Part shown: piece by piece, positions 10,793 to 21,071 of the stretch | How positions within the stretch are numbered: position 1 is the first letter of the stretch | Layout: every line of letters starts with the position of its first letter | From: Gautieria morchelliformis | Taxonomy: Eukaryota > Basidiomycota > Agaricomycetes > Gomphales > Gomphaceae | DNA: 64,000 nucleotides | Reading direction: 5' to 3' | NCBI GenBank assembly: GCA_015179125.1 | Contig: WHVA01000092.1 | Coordinates: forward strand, 124,001-188,000 | The notes under the pieces: model-generated | Told to the model about the DNA's origin: nothing | The model's database searches: none | Seen by the model: only the letters and a program-made list of their open reading frames with translations | Program-made: the position numbers and the translations under genes

Positions 10793-11690
10793 CTGAAATT
10801 TGTACAAACGAACGAAACATTTTAACTTCCTGGACAGAAAGGGTAAATGAGCGTTGAGCAGCATGAATTATGGCGAGGTATACCACGCTAGCAGCAGCGT
10901 TAAGTGGTCGCTGCAAGCAAAAATATAAACACTAACTACTCACTACGTCTGACCTGAAATAAATCGACACAATTTAGAGTTAGCTACCTCTTCCTGCTCG
11001 CGCTGCACGGATTTGGGTCTACGCGAACGAGACCCTCTTGTGAACTGACCGCAATTAAAGTCCCTGACTGAGAATAAATCCGTACTAAAGAAGGAAGTGC
11101 ATTAAACGGGGGGAGATAACTGGGGAATGGTTATGAACCCACTCGCACAAATGCAACCGCCCCCTTACCATTGACACTGACTGGCGATGTCATCTGTATG
11201 TGACAGCTGCGAGAGGCAAAAGGAGAAACACAAAGAAGATACCACAATGAGTAGCCACTCAGAGCAGTCAATATCCTTGCTATATTGGAAAATAGAGTGA
11301 TGTAAAGAGCTTCACATGGTTAGTCGACCGCTTACCTCCCTCGTCCTGGGTCACGTGAGAGAGAGACAAACGGTGAAGGCTGGTCATGAGTCAACGTCGG
11401 CAATAACGATGAACCAAGAGCTTGGATAAAATGAAGAAGCTACGGTGAGACAAACGGTGACGATGCGCGGAAAGGTTTCACGGCAAAAATGATGAAGCGA
11501 CAGTGAGACAAATGGACCTGTAGCTCAAAAAGGTTTAATGACAAAAAAGAAGAACGAAGAGTGAGACAAATGGAGCCGATGCTCCCAAAAAAACAGAGAA
11601 AGCCGAGACAAACAGGGGCAAAGGAGCACAAACTTTCACACATCGTATGCTTAATAGAAGAGTAATATTTCTATGAAGTGGGATGAATAA
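10793..11690. other. Non-coding stretch with a dispersed GAGACAAAYGG repeat
   Basis: No gene is seen. The left part is AT-rich. The right part holds the repeat described separately at 11355-11625. Confidence 0.5.
11355..11625 (+). repeat. Degenerate tandem repeat with GAGACAAAYGG core
   Basis: The core GAGACAAA(C/T)GG or a close variant occurs near 11362, 11447, 11504, 11563 and 11605, spaced about 40-85 bp. Between cores the sequence is a loosely repeated purine-rich filler (AAAGGTTT.., AARAATGATGAAG). The repeat is not part of any element named here. Confidence 0.5.
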
Positions 11691-11805
11691 TTGCAATTGG
11701 CATCAAATGGAAACAGTGTTGATCAGCGCACCGAGCGGTCAGTGCACTGTGGATTGGCGGCTGGCGCTGACAGCGCACAACGCGCGGACATCTGGCGCTG
11801 TCAGG

Positions 11806-12145
11806 AGAGATTGTCAAAGGTGGTCACATTCAAGGCTTTCAATGGCTTGCCCGGTGTCACTATGAGCGATTTCAAGTTGCCCAGTGATGACCCTGCTGGT
11901 GGCATCACCAACTCAACAGATAGTATGATTCCTTCGCCCGTGTAAGTGACTTGCGAAATTTTTATTCGTTCTACTCAATGCCAATTTATTATGCCAGGCA
12001 ACTAGGTATCCAGCTCGGCACCGTCTCCTTCAATTCATTCTGCAACAACGTACTAGTGGGTCGTAAGTATGACTCATGCCACATTTTTGCTTTCTAACTC
12101 ATCTGATTTAGCTCTGAGTGGGACCAATTTATTCCTCGCTGCTGG
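11806..12145 (+). pseudogene. DUF3712-family gene fragment, 3' end lost to a minisatellite
   Basis: Three exons can be read: 11806-11941, 11998-12062 and 12112-12145, separated by GT..AG introns of 56 bp (11942-11997) and 49 bp (12063-12111) that keep frame. The product reads FNGLPGVTMSDFKLPSDDPA, GGITNST.., QLGIQLGTVSFNSF and LSGTNLFLAAG, the core of DUF3712, a domain of fungal membrane-anchored extracellular proteins of unknown role. The N-terminal transmembrane region is missing: just upstream the sequence carries single copies of the minisatellite unit (about 11765-11815). Downstream the frame runs straight into the repeat array at about 12145. Confidence 0.7.
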
Positions 12146-13320
12146 AGTACCAGCGCAAGCATGCGCTGACGGCGCCGAGTACCAGCGCACGCCTGCGCTG
12201 ACAGCGCCAGTAGCAGCGCACGAGTGCTCTGAGTGTGATGTGCACCGGCGCACGCGTGTGCTGACAGCGCCGGGTACCAGCACACTTCTGCGCTGACAGC
12301 GCCGGGACCAGCGCAAGCCTGGGTTGACAGCAACGTGCACCAACGCACGCTTGCACTGACAGCGCCGGGTACCAGCGCATGCCTACGCTGACAGCGCCGG
12401 TACCAGTGCAAGTCTGCATGGACAGCGACGTGCACCAGCGCAGGCCTGCGCTGACAGCGCCGCGTACCAGCGCAAGCCTGCGCTGACAGCGACGTGCACC
12501 AGCACATGCTGCGCTGACAGCGCCGGGTACCAGCGCACGCCTGCACTGACAGCGCCGGGTACCAGCGCATGCCTGCGCTGACAGCGCCGGTACCAGTGCA
12601 TGCCCACGCTGACAGCGAGGTGCACCAGCGCACGCTGCGCTGACAGCGCCGGGTACCAGCGCACGCCTGCGCTGACAGCGACGTGCACCAGCGCACGCTG
12701 CGCTGACAGTGCCGGGTACCAGCGACCGGCGTGGTGCACGTTGCTGTCAGCGCAGGCATGCGCTGGTACCCGGCGCTGTCAGCGCAGGCCTGTGCTGGTA
12801 CCCGGCGCTGTCAGCGCAGGCTTGCGCTGGTACCGGCGCTGTCAGCGCAGGCATGCACTGGTACCCAGCGCTGTCAGCGCAGGCCTGCGCTGGTACCCAG
12901 CGCTGTCAGCGTACACTTGCGCTGGTACCGGCGCTGTCAGCACAGGCATGTGCTGGTACCTGGCGCTGTCAGCGCAGGCATGCGCTGGTACCCGGCGCTG
13001 TCAGCGCACGCTTGCGCTGGTACCAGCGCTGTCGGCGCAGGCGTGGCTGGTACCGCGCTGCCAGCGCACGCGGTCGCTGACAGCGCTGAGTACCAGCGCA
13101 CGCCTGCACTGACAGCGCTGACAGCGCCGGTACCAGTGCAAGAGTGCGCTGACTGTGACATGCACCGGCGCACGTGTGCGCTGACAGCGCCGGTACCAGC
13201 GCAAGCCTGCGCTGACAGCGACGTGCACCAGCGCACGTGTGCGCTGACAGCGCCAGTACCAGCGCAAGCCTTAGCTGACAGCGACGTGCACCAGCGCACA
13301 CTGCGCTGACAGCACCTACG
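12146..13320. repeat. GC-rich minisatellite, ~32-bp unit, in alternating orientation
   Basis: The unit is about 32 bp with core GACAGCGCCGGGTACCAGCGC followed by CATGCCTGCGCT; 31-35 bp variants carry GACGTGCACC in place of GCCGGGTACC. Units run in one orientation from 12146 to about 12725, in the opposite one to about 13065, then in the first again to about 13320. Each unit is itself partly self-complementary (GCGCTGACAGCGC). Long ORFs appear in all six frames only because the unit length and composition avoid stops. Confidence 0.85.
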
Positions 13321-14165
13321 GCGGTCGGTGTGCACAAATATTATCCCAACTCCACGCCAAAGGGAAAAAGTCCTGTTCGTGTGGCATTGCATTTTGCGCA
13401 CACGCGCAATTCACCGCAAAGTGTTGCTGGTGCTTTCTGGCACAGTCACGTGACCTGCCCTCATCTTAAATCATGATTTGCTAGTCTTTGAAGCCAGGGA
13501 ATTTTTTTTTTTTTTGGCTAGTATGATGGATGGGACCCTTATAAATGATTCTAGGTAGATTTTCTGGCCCTATATAAGATTCTGATCATCATTATTTTCA
13601 ACATTCGAGTTGTTGATCGGTTGTAACTCCGCAGGATGAGTCACCCTTTCCCAGGCTGTGGTGCAGTGGACTCCGGAGGTCATGTGATGTGTCTACAACC
13701 ACCCATGTTGTGTAAGTATTTCCACGCTGAGTTACGGTGAAAGCGAAATAGATGTCCGAACACACTCAACGTGGGAAATACTTACACAACATGGGTTGTT
13801 GTAGACGCATCACATGACCTCCGGAGTCCACTGCACCACAGCCTGGGAAAGGGTGACTCATCCTGTGGAGTTACAACCGATCAACGACTCGAATGTTGAA
13901 AATAATGATGATCAGAACCCATCCATCATACTAGCAAAAAAATTCCATGCCTTCAAAGGCTAGCAAACCATGATTTAAGACGAGGCCAGGTCACGTGACT
14001 GTGCCAGAAAGCACCAGCCACACTTTGCGGTGAATTGCGCGTGCGTGCAAAATGCAATGCCACGCGAACGGGAGTTTTTCCCTTTGGCGTGGGCGCGGGA
14101 TAATATTTGTGCAAACCGACTGCCATAAGCGCCGGGTACCAGCGACCGCGTGCGCTGGCAGTGCC
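13318..14165. repeat. Long palindrome (fold-back-like element), arms ~400 bp
   Basis: The left arm (about 13318-13735) reappears as its reverse complement at about 13765-14165: TGCACAAATATTATCCC.., CCAAAGGGAAAAA, CAATTCACCGCAAAGTG, GTGACCTG, TTAAATCATG, and the inner TGTAAGTATTTCCACG pairs with CGTGGGAAATACTTACA. The spacer is about 30-40 nt. The left arm has about 45 bp (near 13550-13590) missing from the right arm. Both outer ends pass into minisatellite units. No ORF lies inside. The form fits a fold-back or long-TIR non-autonomous element; no target duplication was found. Confidence 0.75.
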
Positions 14166-14640
14166 GGTACCAGCGCACCATCCAGTGCATGGTCAACACA
14201 CTATTCCAATTTCTAGACAATTCCCCAACCCAGGAAATCCTCAGGAAATCTTTGAGATATTGTGAATTTCCTCCTCGTAGAAACTGAATATTTACTATAA
14301 TTTCCAGAGTCAGGAAATCATAGAGAAATATAAAATTTTCACAAGATTTCCTGCCAAGATTTGCAGAATTTCCTAATATTTTCCTGTACCAAAAAACTCT
14401 GAGGAAATTTAGAATTTACTCATGATTTCTTTATACAGGAAATCATGGTTAAAACTGTCAGTTTCTGGACTCAGTTTCCTCACGATTTCCTGGACCATAT
14501 TTTTACAATTTTTATACAATTTCCTGAACTTTGGAAACCCTTGTAAAACATTAAATTTCCTCTAAATTTCCCATCCTAGGAAACTCTCAAGAAACGTGGA
14601 ATTTCCATAGAATTTTCAAGGGGTTTCCTGACTTGAGAAA
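14166..14640. repeat. AGGAAAT/ATTTCCT-rich interspersed repeat
   Basis: The heptamer AGGAAAT or its complement, often with one change, recurs every 15-40 bp in both orientations over about 430 bp (for example CCAGGAAATC, GAATTTCCT, GAGGAAATTT, GATTTCCTG). There is no fixed period and no coding potential. Confidence 0.6.
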
Positions 14641-15720
14641 TTTTGCCATGCCTCCAGTGTCTTTTATCAAATTTTCCCATCATCCAAGCTTGTTCCCTCT
14701 CCAACTCACCTTTATTGGCCTTGTGTGTAAGGTTGGTGATTTTAGTGCATGGGAACCACCTGGTGGTTCCCATGCTTAAAATTAACCTGTACACCACATC
14801 TTGGTCACCTTCAGAGCTGGTTCGGCTACAGAATTGTAATTTACAATTGGAAAATCCAATGCCAATTGGGATGGTGCAGTCTTGCGATTTCATTGCTGCA
14901 TTTCAGTCCACCGAACGCAACACCACCACCTGTGTGATTTTGTTCAATTTCACCAAAACCAGCCTAACACTACACTTCTGTCATGTGACAGCGTAGTCAA
15001 TGTTGCATCGTTTGGAAGCATGGCCTGTCTCGATTGAGACAGGGCACATTGGAGAGGCTCCATAAACACTGGAAGGCCACTCAAAGGGCCATTTTGTTGG
15101 TGCTTACAGGTGCCCTTGCCACTGCTATAACATTTTCTATCAAAAATGGTACTTAGACAAAAAAACCACTACCTAATTAAATGTGCATGAACTTTGTTGC
15201 CAGTGCAATGCAGTAAAAGCAAGGGTCGCCGCTGCCTTCTGATTCCACTTGAGTACCTCACGTGCTTGGAGGAGAGCAACGACCAAATTGATACTTTCCT
15301 TTTTGGGCTTGTCCGAGCTGGGAGTGGCCATGATGCAATGTCTAGGGCGGTGTGGTGTAATGATGGAAAGCAATTTGGTTTTTGAAATAATGTGGAATTC
15401 AGGTCAGAACCAGAATTCCAAATTACCCATGAAAATTGCAATAGCAAAAGTAGGCATTTTCCAAAATTGTGCCAGCCGAACAGTCACACAATCTCACGTG
15501 ATTTCCAGAATCATCTGGAATCGACATCATTTCATTTTGGCTGTGCGATTCCACGCAATTCTGTAGCCAAACAGGCTCTCAGCATGCCCTTGTGCTATAC
15601 ACAGGTATTAAGCCACTCCCTTACACTCTGTGAACTGCCTGCAGCTGTTTGCCTGGCAAACAGCTGACTGTGGTCACTGCAGTGTCTTGAAAAAGACCAC
15701 TGCAATCTGTAGTAGTTTTC
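14641..15720. other. Gene-free stretch with perfect hairpins
   Basis: Three clear palindromes: 14748-14774 (13-bp stem CATGGGAACCACC, single T in the loop), 15024-15043 (CCTGTCTC, GATT loop) and 15642-15666 (12-bp stem CAGCTGTTTGCC, single T in the loop). The first sits at the centre of a weaker, longer inverted repeat. ORFs are short and unconvincing. GAATTCC-like words continue the theme of the preceding repeat. Confidence 0.5.
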
Positions 15721-15744
15721 TCTACTATGGAGGTTAATCGAAAA

Positions 15745-16030
15745 GGTCATGTGATACAGCATATACAAGTATATAATATATATTATAAGAGTATTAATAA
15801 CAACATATATGAATATATAGTAGTATTTATAAGGAGAATAATAGATGTTATTAGAAGATTTTGTATATATTTAAACATCTCGGAGATATATATCCATATG
15901 AGAGAGTAGTAGAGTACAATATAAAGTAATAAATACTTGGATAAATATTTCTAATAGATATCAGTAGGAGTATTAGTATGAATAGTTATACTGATATAGT
16001 CTATATTAAAAGTTGATAGAAAAATTCCAG
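15745..16030. other. AT-rich island
   Basis: About 280 bp of very AT-rich sequence dominated by TATA, ATAT and AGTA words, with sharp edges against GC-balanced neighbours. The 60-codon plus frame at 15727-15909 is Ile/Tyr/Asn-rich, as expected from composition, and is not called a gene. Confidence 0.5.
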
Positions 16031-16185
16031 GAACAAAGCCAGAGGTGAGGTGTGGGACAGAGGTGGCAGTGGATATCCCCATCAAGTTCAAACACCCACC
16101 CCACCAGGCAAGCCCAAGCCCAGGCTTCCTATTTTATCACATTTCCCTGCCTCTTCACCACGTTGTACCACATGTTTCCCCGCCT

Positions 16186-16843
16186 CTTCACCACTTTGAC
16201 ACCATGAACGCCCACCACACACATGCTTATTGCAACCATCGGCATGTTAGCATGACACACCGTGCATGTACTGGAGCGCCTTTTTTTCCCTCGGCAATGT
16301 TCAACTCCAACTCCGTATGATCATCCACTGTCTGTGTCATCCTCCATGGCTTGACTCGGTCAGTCATTGGTGATATCACCACATCAATATCTCCGGAGCA
16401 GCTCCTCACATGGTTGCGTTCCCTTGTCAGGCTCAACTGGTGGGGGAGTCCATTCTCGCTATTAGCGTTCTGTCTGGTGGACTGACAGAACACCTCTTTA
16501 CCATTTTGACACCATGAACCCTGACCCCACCACACACATGCCTATTGTAACCATCGGCATGTTGGCATGACGCATGAGTTAGCCAAGGTCTGCGAGACTT
16601 TGGCTAACTCGTGCATCATGCCGACACGCTGTCCATGTACTGGAGCGCCTTTTTTTTTCCTTGGCTGTTCAACTCCGACTCCATATGATCATCCACCTCA
16701 TCGTCCATGGCTTGACTCGGTCATTGGTGATATCACCACATCAATATCTCCGAGCAGCTCCTTACATCGTTGCATTCCCTTGTCAGGCTCGACTGGTGAG
16801 GGAGTCCATTCCCGCTATTAGTGTTCTGTCTGGTGGACAGAAT
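16186..16843 (+). repeat. Direct duplication of a ~300-bp segment, second copy carrying a hairpin insertion
   Basis: 16186-16482 and 16493-16843 share, in order, CACACACATGC..ATTG.AACCATCGGCATGTT, CATGTACTGGAGCGCC, TGATCATCCAC, GGTGATATCACCACATCAAT and the CTATTAG.GTTCTGTCTGGTGGA end, with scattered substitutions. The second copy contains an extra block of about 55 bp (16567-16620) forming a hairpin with stem GAGTTAGCCAAGGTCT and a GCG loop. No coding function is apparent. Confidence 0.7.
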
Positions 16844-17532
16844 CCTCTCACTTGTTTTTTTTTTCTTTGGACGATTGGACAGGACACACACCACCCACGC
16901 ACCCACGACGCCGCTCGAAGTTGCCACCTCCCACGCTGCCACCTTAGGCTGTCCTCTGCTCCCCGCAGCACCCTCGATCACATACGTGCATGCCGCTGCC
17001 GCTGCATAGACGAAGACAGCCTGCGATGGCCCGCGATGCCCCATGCATGCACACAGGCCTGAAGCCCAGCCAGACGCTCCGGGTGGTGTACCAGTACGAG
17101 TCCGCACCGACGCCACCGTACAAGACTACAAGACCGTCGCATCCGTGGGCCGCGGCATTCAAGCTCGCAGATGTCCTTCCCCATCAATTTTCAGATACTA
17201 AAAAACATGCAAGTATGTGAATAAGAAAAAAGTGTGATCGCCGCCCTCTTCACACAGCTGTCATAATCCCACTCATACGTCAAAGGACAAGGTGTTTTAA
17301 AAAATATCTGGATTTTTTGAGAATCTAACAGTTTTATTTTAGACACAATCAAAAAATAATATTTTAACATTGTGGCATGCAAGCCGAGTGATCATGCGGT
17401 GGGGAAAACGCGAGTGCAACTGGGAGTCGTGGTGATACGCGCGTACAAGTTTTCCCCAAGTGATTTGAATTAATCGCCGACCCAATTGAATTCCAACTCC
17501 TTTCCTCCCACCATGATCACGGCCAAAACAAA
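16844..17532. other. No gene recognised
   Basis: A CT-rich then GC-balanced stretch. A plus frame around 17040-17200 (HTGLKPSQTLRVVYQYESAP..) reads somewhat like protein but has no partner exon that I can see. The rest shows nothing. Confidence 0.45.
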
Positions 17533-17882
17533 GAGCTGAGACAACAGGTAATGGGGTAGTACTAAGCAAATTCCAGGGGAAGCGGAAGTTGAGTAGACAA
17601 TGCGTGGGAACTAACTAATTGGGAACAATGGGACTACAAGGGGGGTTCAGGGTAAGGTAGAACAATGGCACAGAACAAGGGGTCGGGAAAACATATCTGA
17701 CAACGAAACACAAGGAGGGCCGGACATATGGTCTTGATGAACGGGAGGTGGGTCCGGTGGGTCCGAGTAATAGAGTCGAAAGAACAAGGGAATAGAACAA
17801 TGGGCGGGATGTCGGAAATATCGGAGGGGCGGAAAGTGTAGCGGAACTGAAGGTCGGAAGTCGGAAATGAACGGTCGTAACA
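17533..17882 (-). repeat. Truncated G2-family LTR (inverted)
   Basis: Read on the minus strand from 17882 this begins TGTTACGACCGT and follows the first ~350 bp of the G2 LTR (TTCCGACC.., CTATTACTCGGAC, CAAGACCATATGTCCG, CCAATTAGTTAGTTCCCAC, GGAATTTGCTTAGTAC) with moderate divergence. It stops abruptly near 17533. Its TG end abuts the first base of the G1 reverse-transcriptase fragment, so G1's own 5' part was lost at this junction. Confidence 0.8.
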
Positions 17883-18266
17883 CTCGAACAGCGAATTGGA
17901 AGCGCTCCGCAACTATCTCGAAGATAGGCTTGGCAAGGGATTCATCCGCTCTTCCCAATCACCTGGTGGCGCCCCTGTTGTGTTCACGAAGAAGAAGGAT
18001 GGTACACTGCAAATGTGTGTGGACTACGAGGGTTGAATCGTATCACGCGAAAGAACAAGTACCCTATCCCACTCACTCTGTTATTGACCAACTCAAAAGC
18101 GCGAACATCTATACCAAATTTGACCTTCACGCCGGGTTCAACAATGTTTGGATCACCTCTGGCCAAGAGTGGAAGACAGCCTTCCGAACTCGATATGGGT
18201 CCTTTGAATACCTCATCATGCTGTCCAGGTTGACGAATGCCCCAGCTACTTTCCAGCACTTCATGA
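17883..18266 (+). pseudogene. G1 reverse transcriptase, N-terminal part
   Basis: The frame reads [20 protein letters not shown], then [20 protein letters not shown] with VDYEG, a one-base frame change, [14 protein letters not shown], and [28 protein letters not shown]. This is the fingers/palm region of Ty3/gypsy RT with the first catalytic Asp (TKFDL) kept. It ends at TFQHFM where the solo LTR at 18267 is inserted, and the frame resumes with MNDIF at 19328. Confidence 0.85.
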
Positions 18267-19326
18267 TTTTATGATTAAAATATTAGATGGTGCCTTTAGC
18301 AAACAATCTCTATTGCTTAGCGGTTGGGACCGCTATGTCTGTCCCTCTCCTGTGTGCTGACTAAGCCTCTCGAGACGCGTCCGGCACTGATGGATGGAGG
18401 TCACATGACCGTGTCGACGAGAGAATGGTGTCGATCTAAGAGATAACTAAGTCAAAAGGCTTTGCTTTTGAGGTAGTCTAGAGTAAACAGTAATAGTGAA
18501 CTCTCAACGAAGAATTGGAGCAAACTATCGAGATCTAGGTCCTGTAGCTATCAAACAAGACTACAGTGACTTCAAGGGGTGAAACAGTTGATTCTGGATG
18601 ATTGATTCATACAGTCGTAGTAGCTACTTATACTATACTAGTGGTAACTACTAGTGTTCGAGATAGTGAGTTGATGGGTCGAAAAACTACTTGTAACTAG
18701 AGGGGTGACTAATTATAGTCATAAAGTCATGGGAGTGATGGGGATAGTATCAGGGTTGTTAAGCTTTGGAATAGAGTCTTGTACCTATTATACAAAGCCC
18801 CTGTCTACATGGTGTCAAGATAGTAGTCAGCTGGTCGTGTCATGGAGCTCAATAGGAAATAGAAATTAAATCTCTCCTGCCTAGCATAAATGCTAGGCTT
18901 GGTGATGGGGCCACTCTCTCTGCGCCTCTTCTGTGGGGCAGCTGATTGAGTACACCTATTAGGGATGACATTCTGAAGTCACTCCATGATGTCCGGTGCT
19001 CCTGCGCAGTCTACACTCCTCTGCGGTGTTTGGTGCCCGCACTTCCTCAGTGCCTGTGGCCTGGCACCTGTCAATGTCATGGCCGATGCCATCAGTCGAT
19101 AGGCACGCTGTCTCTGATCGGCCGCATGTGGTCGACGCCCATATCCCTGTATCTTATCTAATCTGTAGATAAGATAGCCGTTCGTGATGTCATATATCTG
19201 TCGTCTGTGTCGATGTCCGTCATAAGTGTCGTTCCTATTCTTTTTAGTTGTTTTTCTTTCTTTCTTTTATTAGCTTCTTTGTGTACATAGATGACTTAAA
19301 ATAAAATAGTTGCGTATATCATAACA
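18267..19326 (-). mobile_element. Solo LTR of unidentified family inside G1 RT (TSD CATGA)
   Basis: A 1060-bp insertion splits the RT codons. CATGA is present at 18262-18266 and 19327-19331. On the minus strand the insert begins TGTTATGATATACG and ends ATCATAAAA, giving a short terminal inverted repeat (TGTTATGAT/ATCATAaAA) with the final CA changed to AA. There are no ORFs. Five-base TSD, TG start, short TIR and size fit a solo LTR. No other copy is in the window. Confidence 0.65.
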
Positions 19327-20038
19327 CATGAATGATATCTTCCAAGACATGGCTGACGTCTTTGTTGTCTATATCGACAACATCCTTATCTTCTCCAAGA
19401 ACAGGAAAGATCACTTGGAACATGTCCGAATGGTCCTCACCCGTATTCTGAAGCACAACCTCTTCATAAAGCCTGAGAAGTGCCTCTTCCATTTGGACTG
19501 GGTCGAATTCCTTGGATTCATCATCTCTCCTGTTGGGGTCTCCATGGATGTCGAAAAGACAGCTGCCATTACAAAGTGGCCTGTACCAACAAACATTCGC
19601 GAAGTCCAATCATTCCTGGGCTTTGCCGACTTCTACAGAAGATTCATCATTTTGTTCTCAGACATTGTCCTGCCGCTCACTCGCTTGACCAGAAAGGATA
19701 CTCCGTTCGCATGGGAAGCGAAGCAGCAGGAGGCCTTCAAAGCACTCAAAGCCACATTCTCGAAAGCCCCAGTCCTCATCCACTTCGACCCGAGTAACCC
19801 CATCGTCATCGAGACAGACGCCTCCGACTACGCCATCACGCTATCATCTTGCAGGTCACCCCCTCCGATGGCGATATCCACCCGATCACCTTCTATCCGC
19901 GAGGAATGGCACCAGCCGAGGTGAACTATGAGATCTACGACAAGGAGCTCCTCCCCATCTTCTGCACCCTCAAGCAATGGCGAAATTACCTCGAAGGAGC
20001 ATCTCATGTCATCCTCATCCTCTCCGATCACAAGAACC
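19327..20038 (+). pseudogene. G1 RT C-terminus and start of RNase H
   Basis: It reads MNDIFQDMADVFVVYIDNIL, IFSKNRKDHLEHVRMVL, LGFADFYRRFI, TRKDTPFAWEAKQQEAF and ETDASDYAI, then breaks frame and continues as TFYPRGMAPAEVNYEIYDKE and DHKNL. The RT active site is YIDN rather than YIDD: the second Asp has become Asn, a G-to-A change that should inactivate the polymerase. The segment ends where a family-A LTR is inserted. Confidence 0.88.
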
Positions 20039-21071
20039 TGTCATGACCGGTTTATTTCTCCTACTGCGCTACCTCCATGTTCCCCCTCGTCACTCCCTAG
20101 CATCTTCGTCAGAGTTCGCCGCACCTGCCGACCACTCCTCCTCTACATCCACCCTACTCGCTGTTCGCCTCATCCCCCGAACCGCTGTTCGCTGCTCGCA
20201 CATTTCGCCAGCAGGCACGCCATCAAAAATGATCGATACCAATCACCCGGCATGATGGTTCATCATTAGCCCCATCATCTTCTTAATCCAACCCCATTGG
20301 GTGTTCGTATGGCCAATGTGTGTTCGCAGGGCGTCCCTTCCATAGGTCGTGCGGGATCAACCCAGTCAACGAAGAGTCCGTGCAGGGTAGCATGTATGCG
20401 GGTCCCAAGACATGGTTTTGTCCATAAGTGCCTTCGCCCCCTTTTACTCTCCGTCGTTCCACGTTCGCATTCTTCCCTCACTCTATTGTATGTTTATTCC
20501 ATCTCCTTAGTATCGTGACTGCGCACCCCTATCCAACCCTGACTCGTGACGGCCTCTTTCCTATTCGCTGATACCATACGAGCATTCGATATAAGTAGTT
20601 TACATTCGCATGTATATTCCCCAGTTCAATTATCATACATCGTGCATCTTGTGCAAACTTGACCTCACTGTGATCATCGTCTTAAGCCTTCTCTTGGAGA
20701 TTTCTATCTTTGACCAGCAAAGGACTTAGGCATCACTGGTGAGTTCTCATACTTCATCTTCGTTACCTTAGCCTTCGAACCATTTTCTGTGCTGTTGGCG
20801 AAGGTCTCCGAAGGAGCACCTTCGCCAGCGAAGGGATTGTCGAGACTTAGACAGCCCTTCCGTGAGACCTTGCACGTTACATCGTCAAGAACCACGGGCT
20901 ATTTTGCTACGACTGTAGATAGGGCGAGCCCCGTTTAGGCGAACCCTCTTACCTTGTGAACATTCATTGGTTCACCTATTCGCCGAACGGCATACTTATT
21001 CGCACAAGTTATTCGGGCATTCGCTGTGTTCACTAATACATGATATTAACGCTTGAAAACCAATCTTGACA
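20039..21071 (+). mobile_element. Solo LTR, family A, inside G1 RNase H (TSD GAACC)
   Basis: 1033 bp, TGTCATGACC at the left and AATCTTGACA at the right, flanked by GAACC at 20034-20038 and 21072-21076. Removing it restores the RNase H reading [14 protein letters not shown]. The sequence is full of TTCGC/ATTCGC words. The same LTR type forms G1's own 3' LTR. Confidence 0.92.

Noticed and set aside
12146-13320. Regular repeats with short variable parts, superficially like a CRISPR array
   Set aside because: The unit is only about 32 bp with no unique spacers, it inverts direction within the array, and the context is a fungal genome. It is a minisatellite.
12094-13401. Long ORFs of up to 221 aa on both strands in the minisatellite
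   Set aside because: They appear in nearly all frames and translate the repeat unit (RCQRR, ALSAQACAGT and the like). This reflects unit composition, not genes.
18267-19326. Reading the 1060-bp insert in G1 as a SINE because of a GTTCGAGA box-B-like word
   Set aside because: No box A at the right distance and no poly(A) end. The 5-bp duplication and short TG../..CA-like inverted ends fit a solo LTR better.
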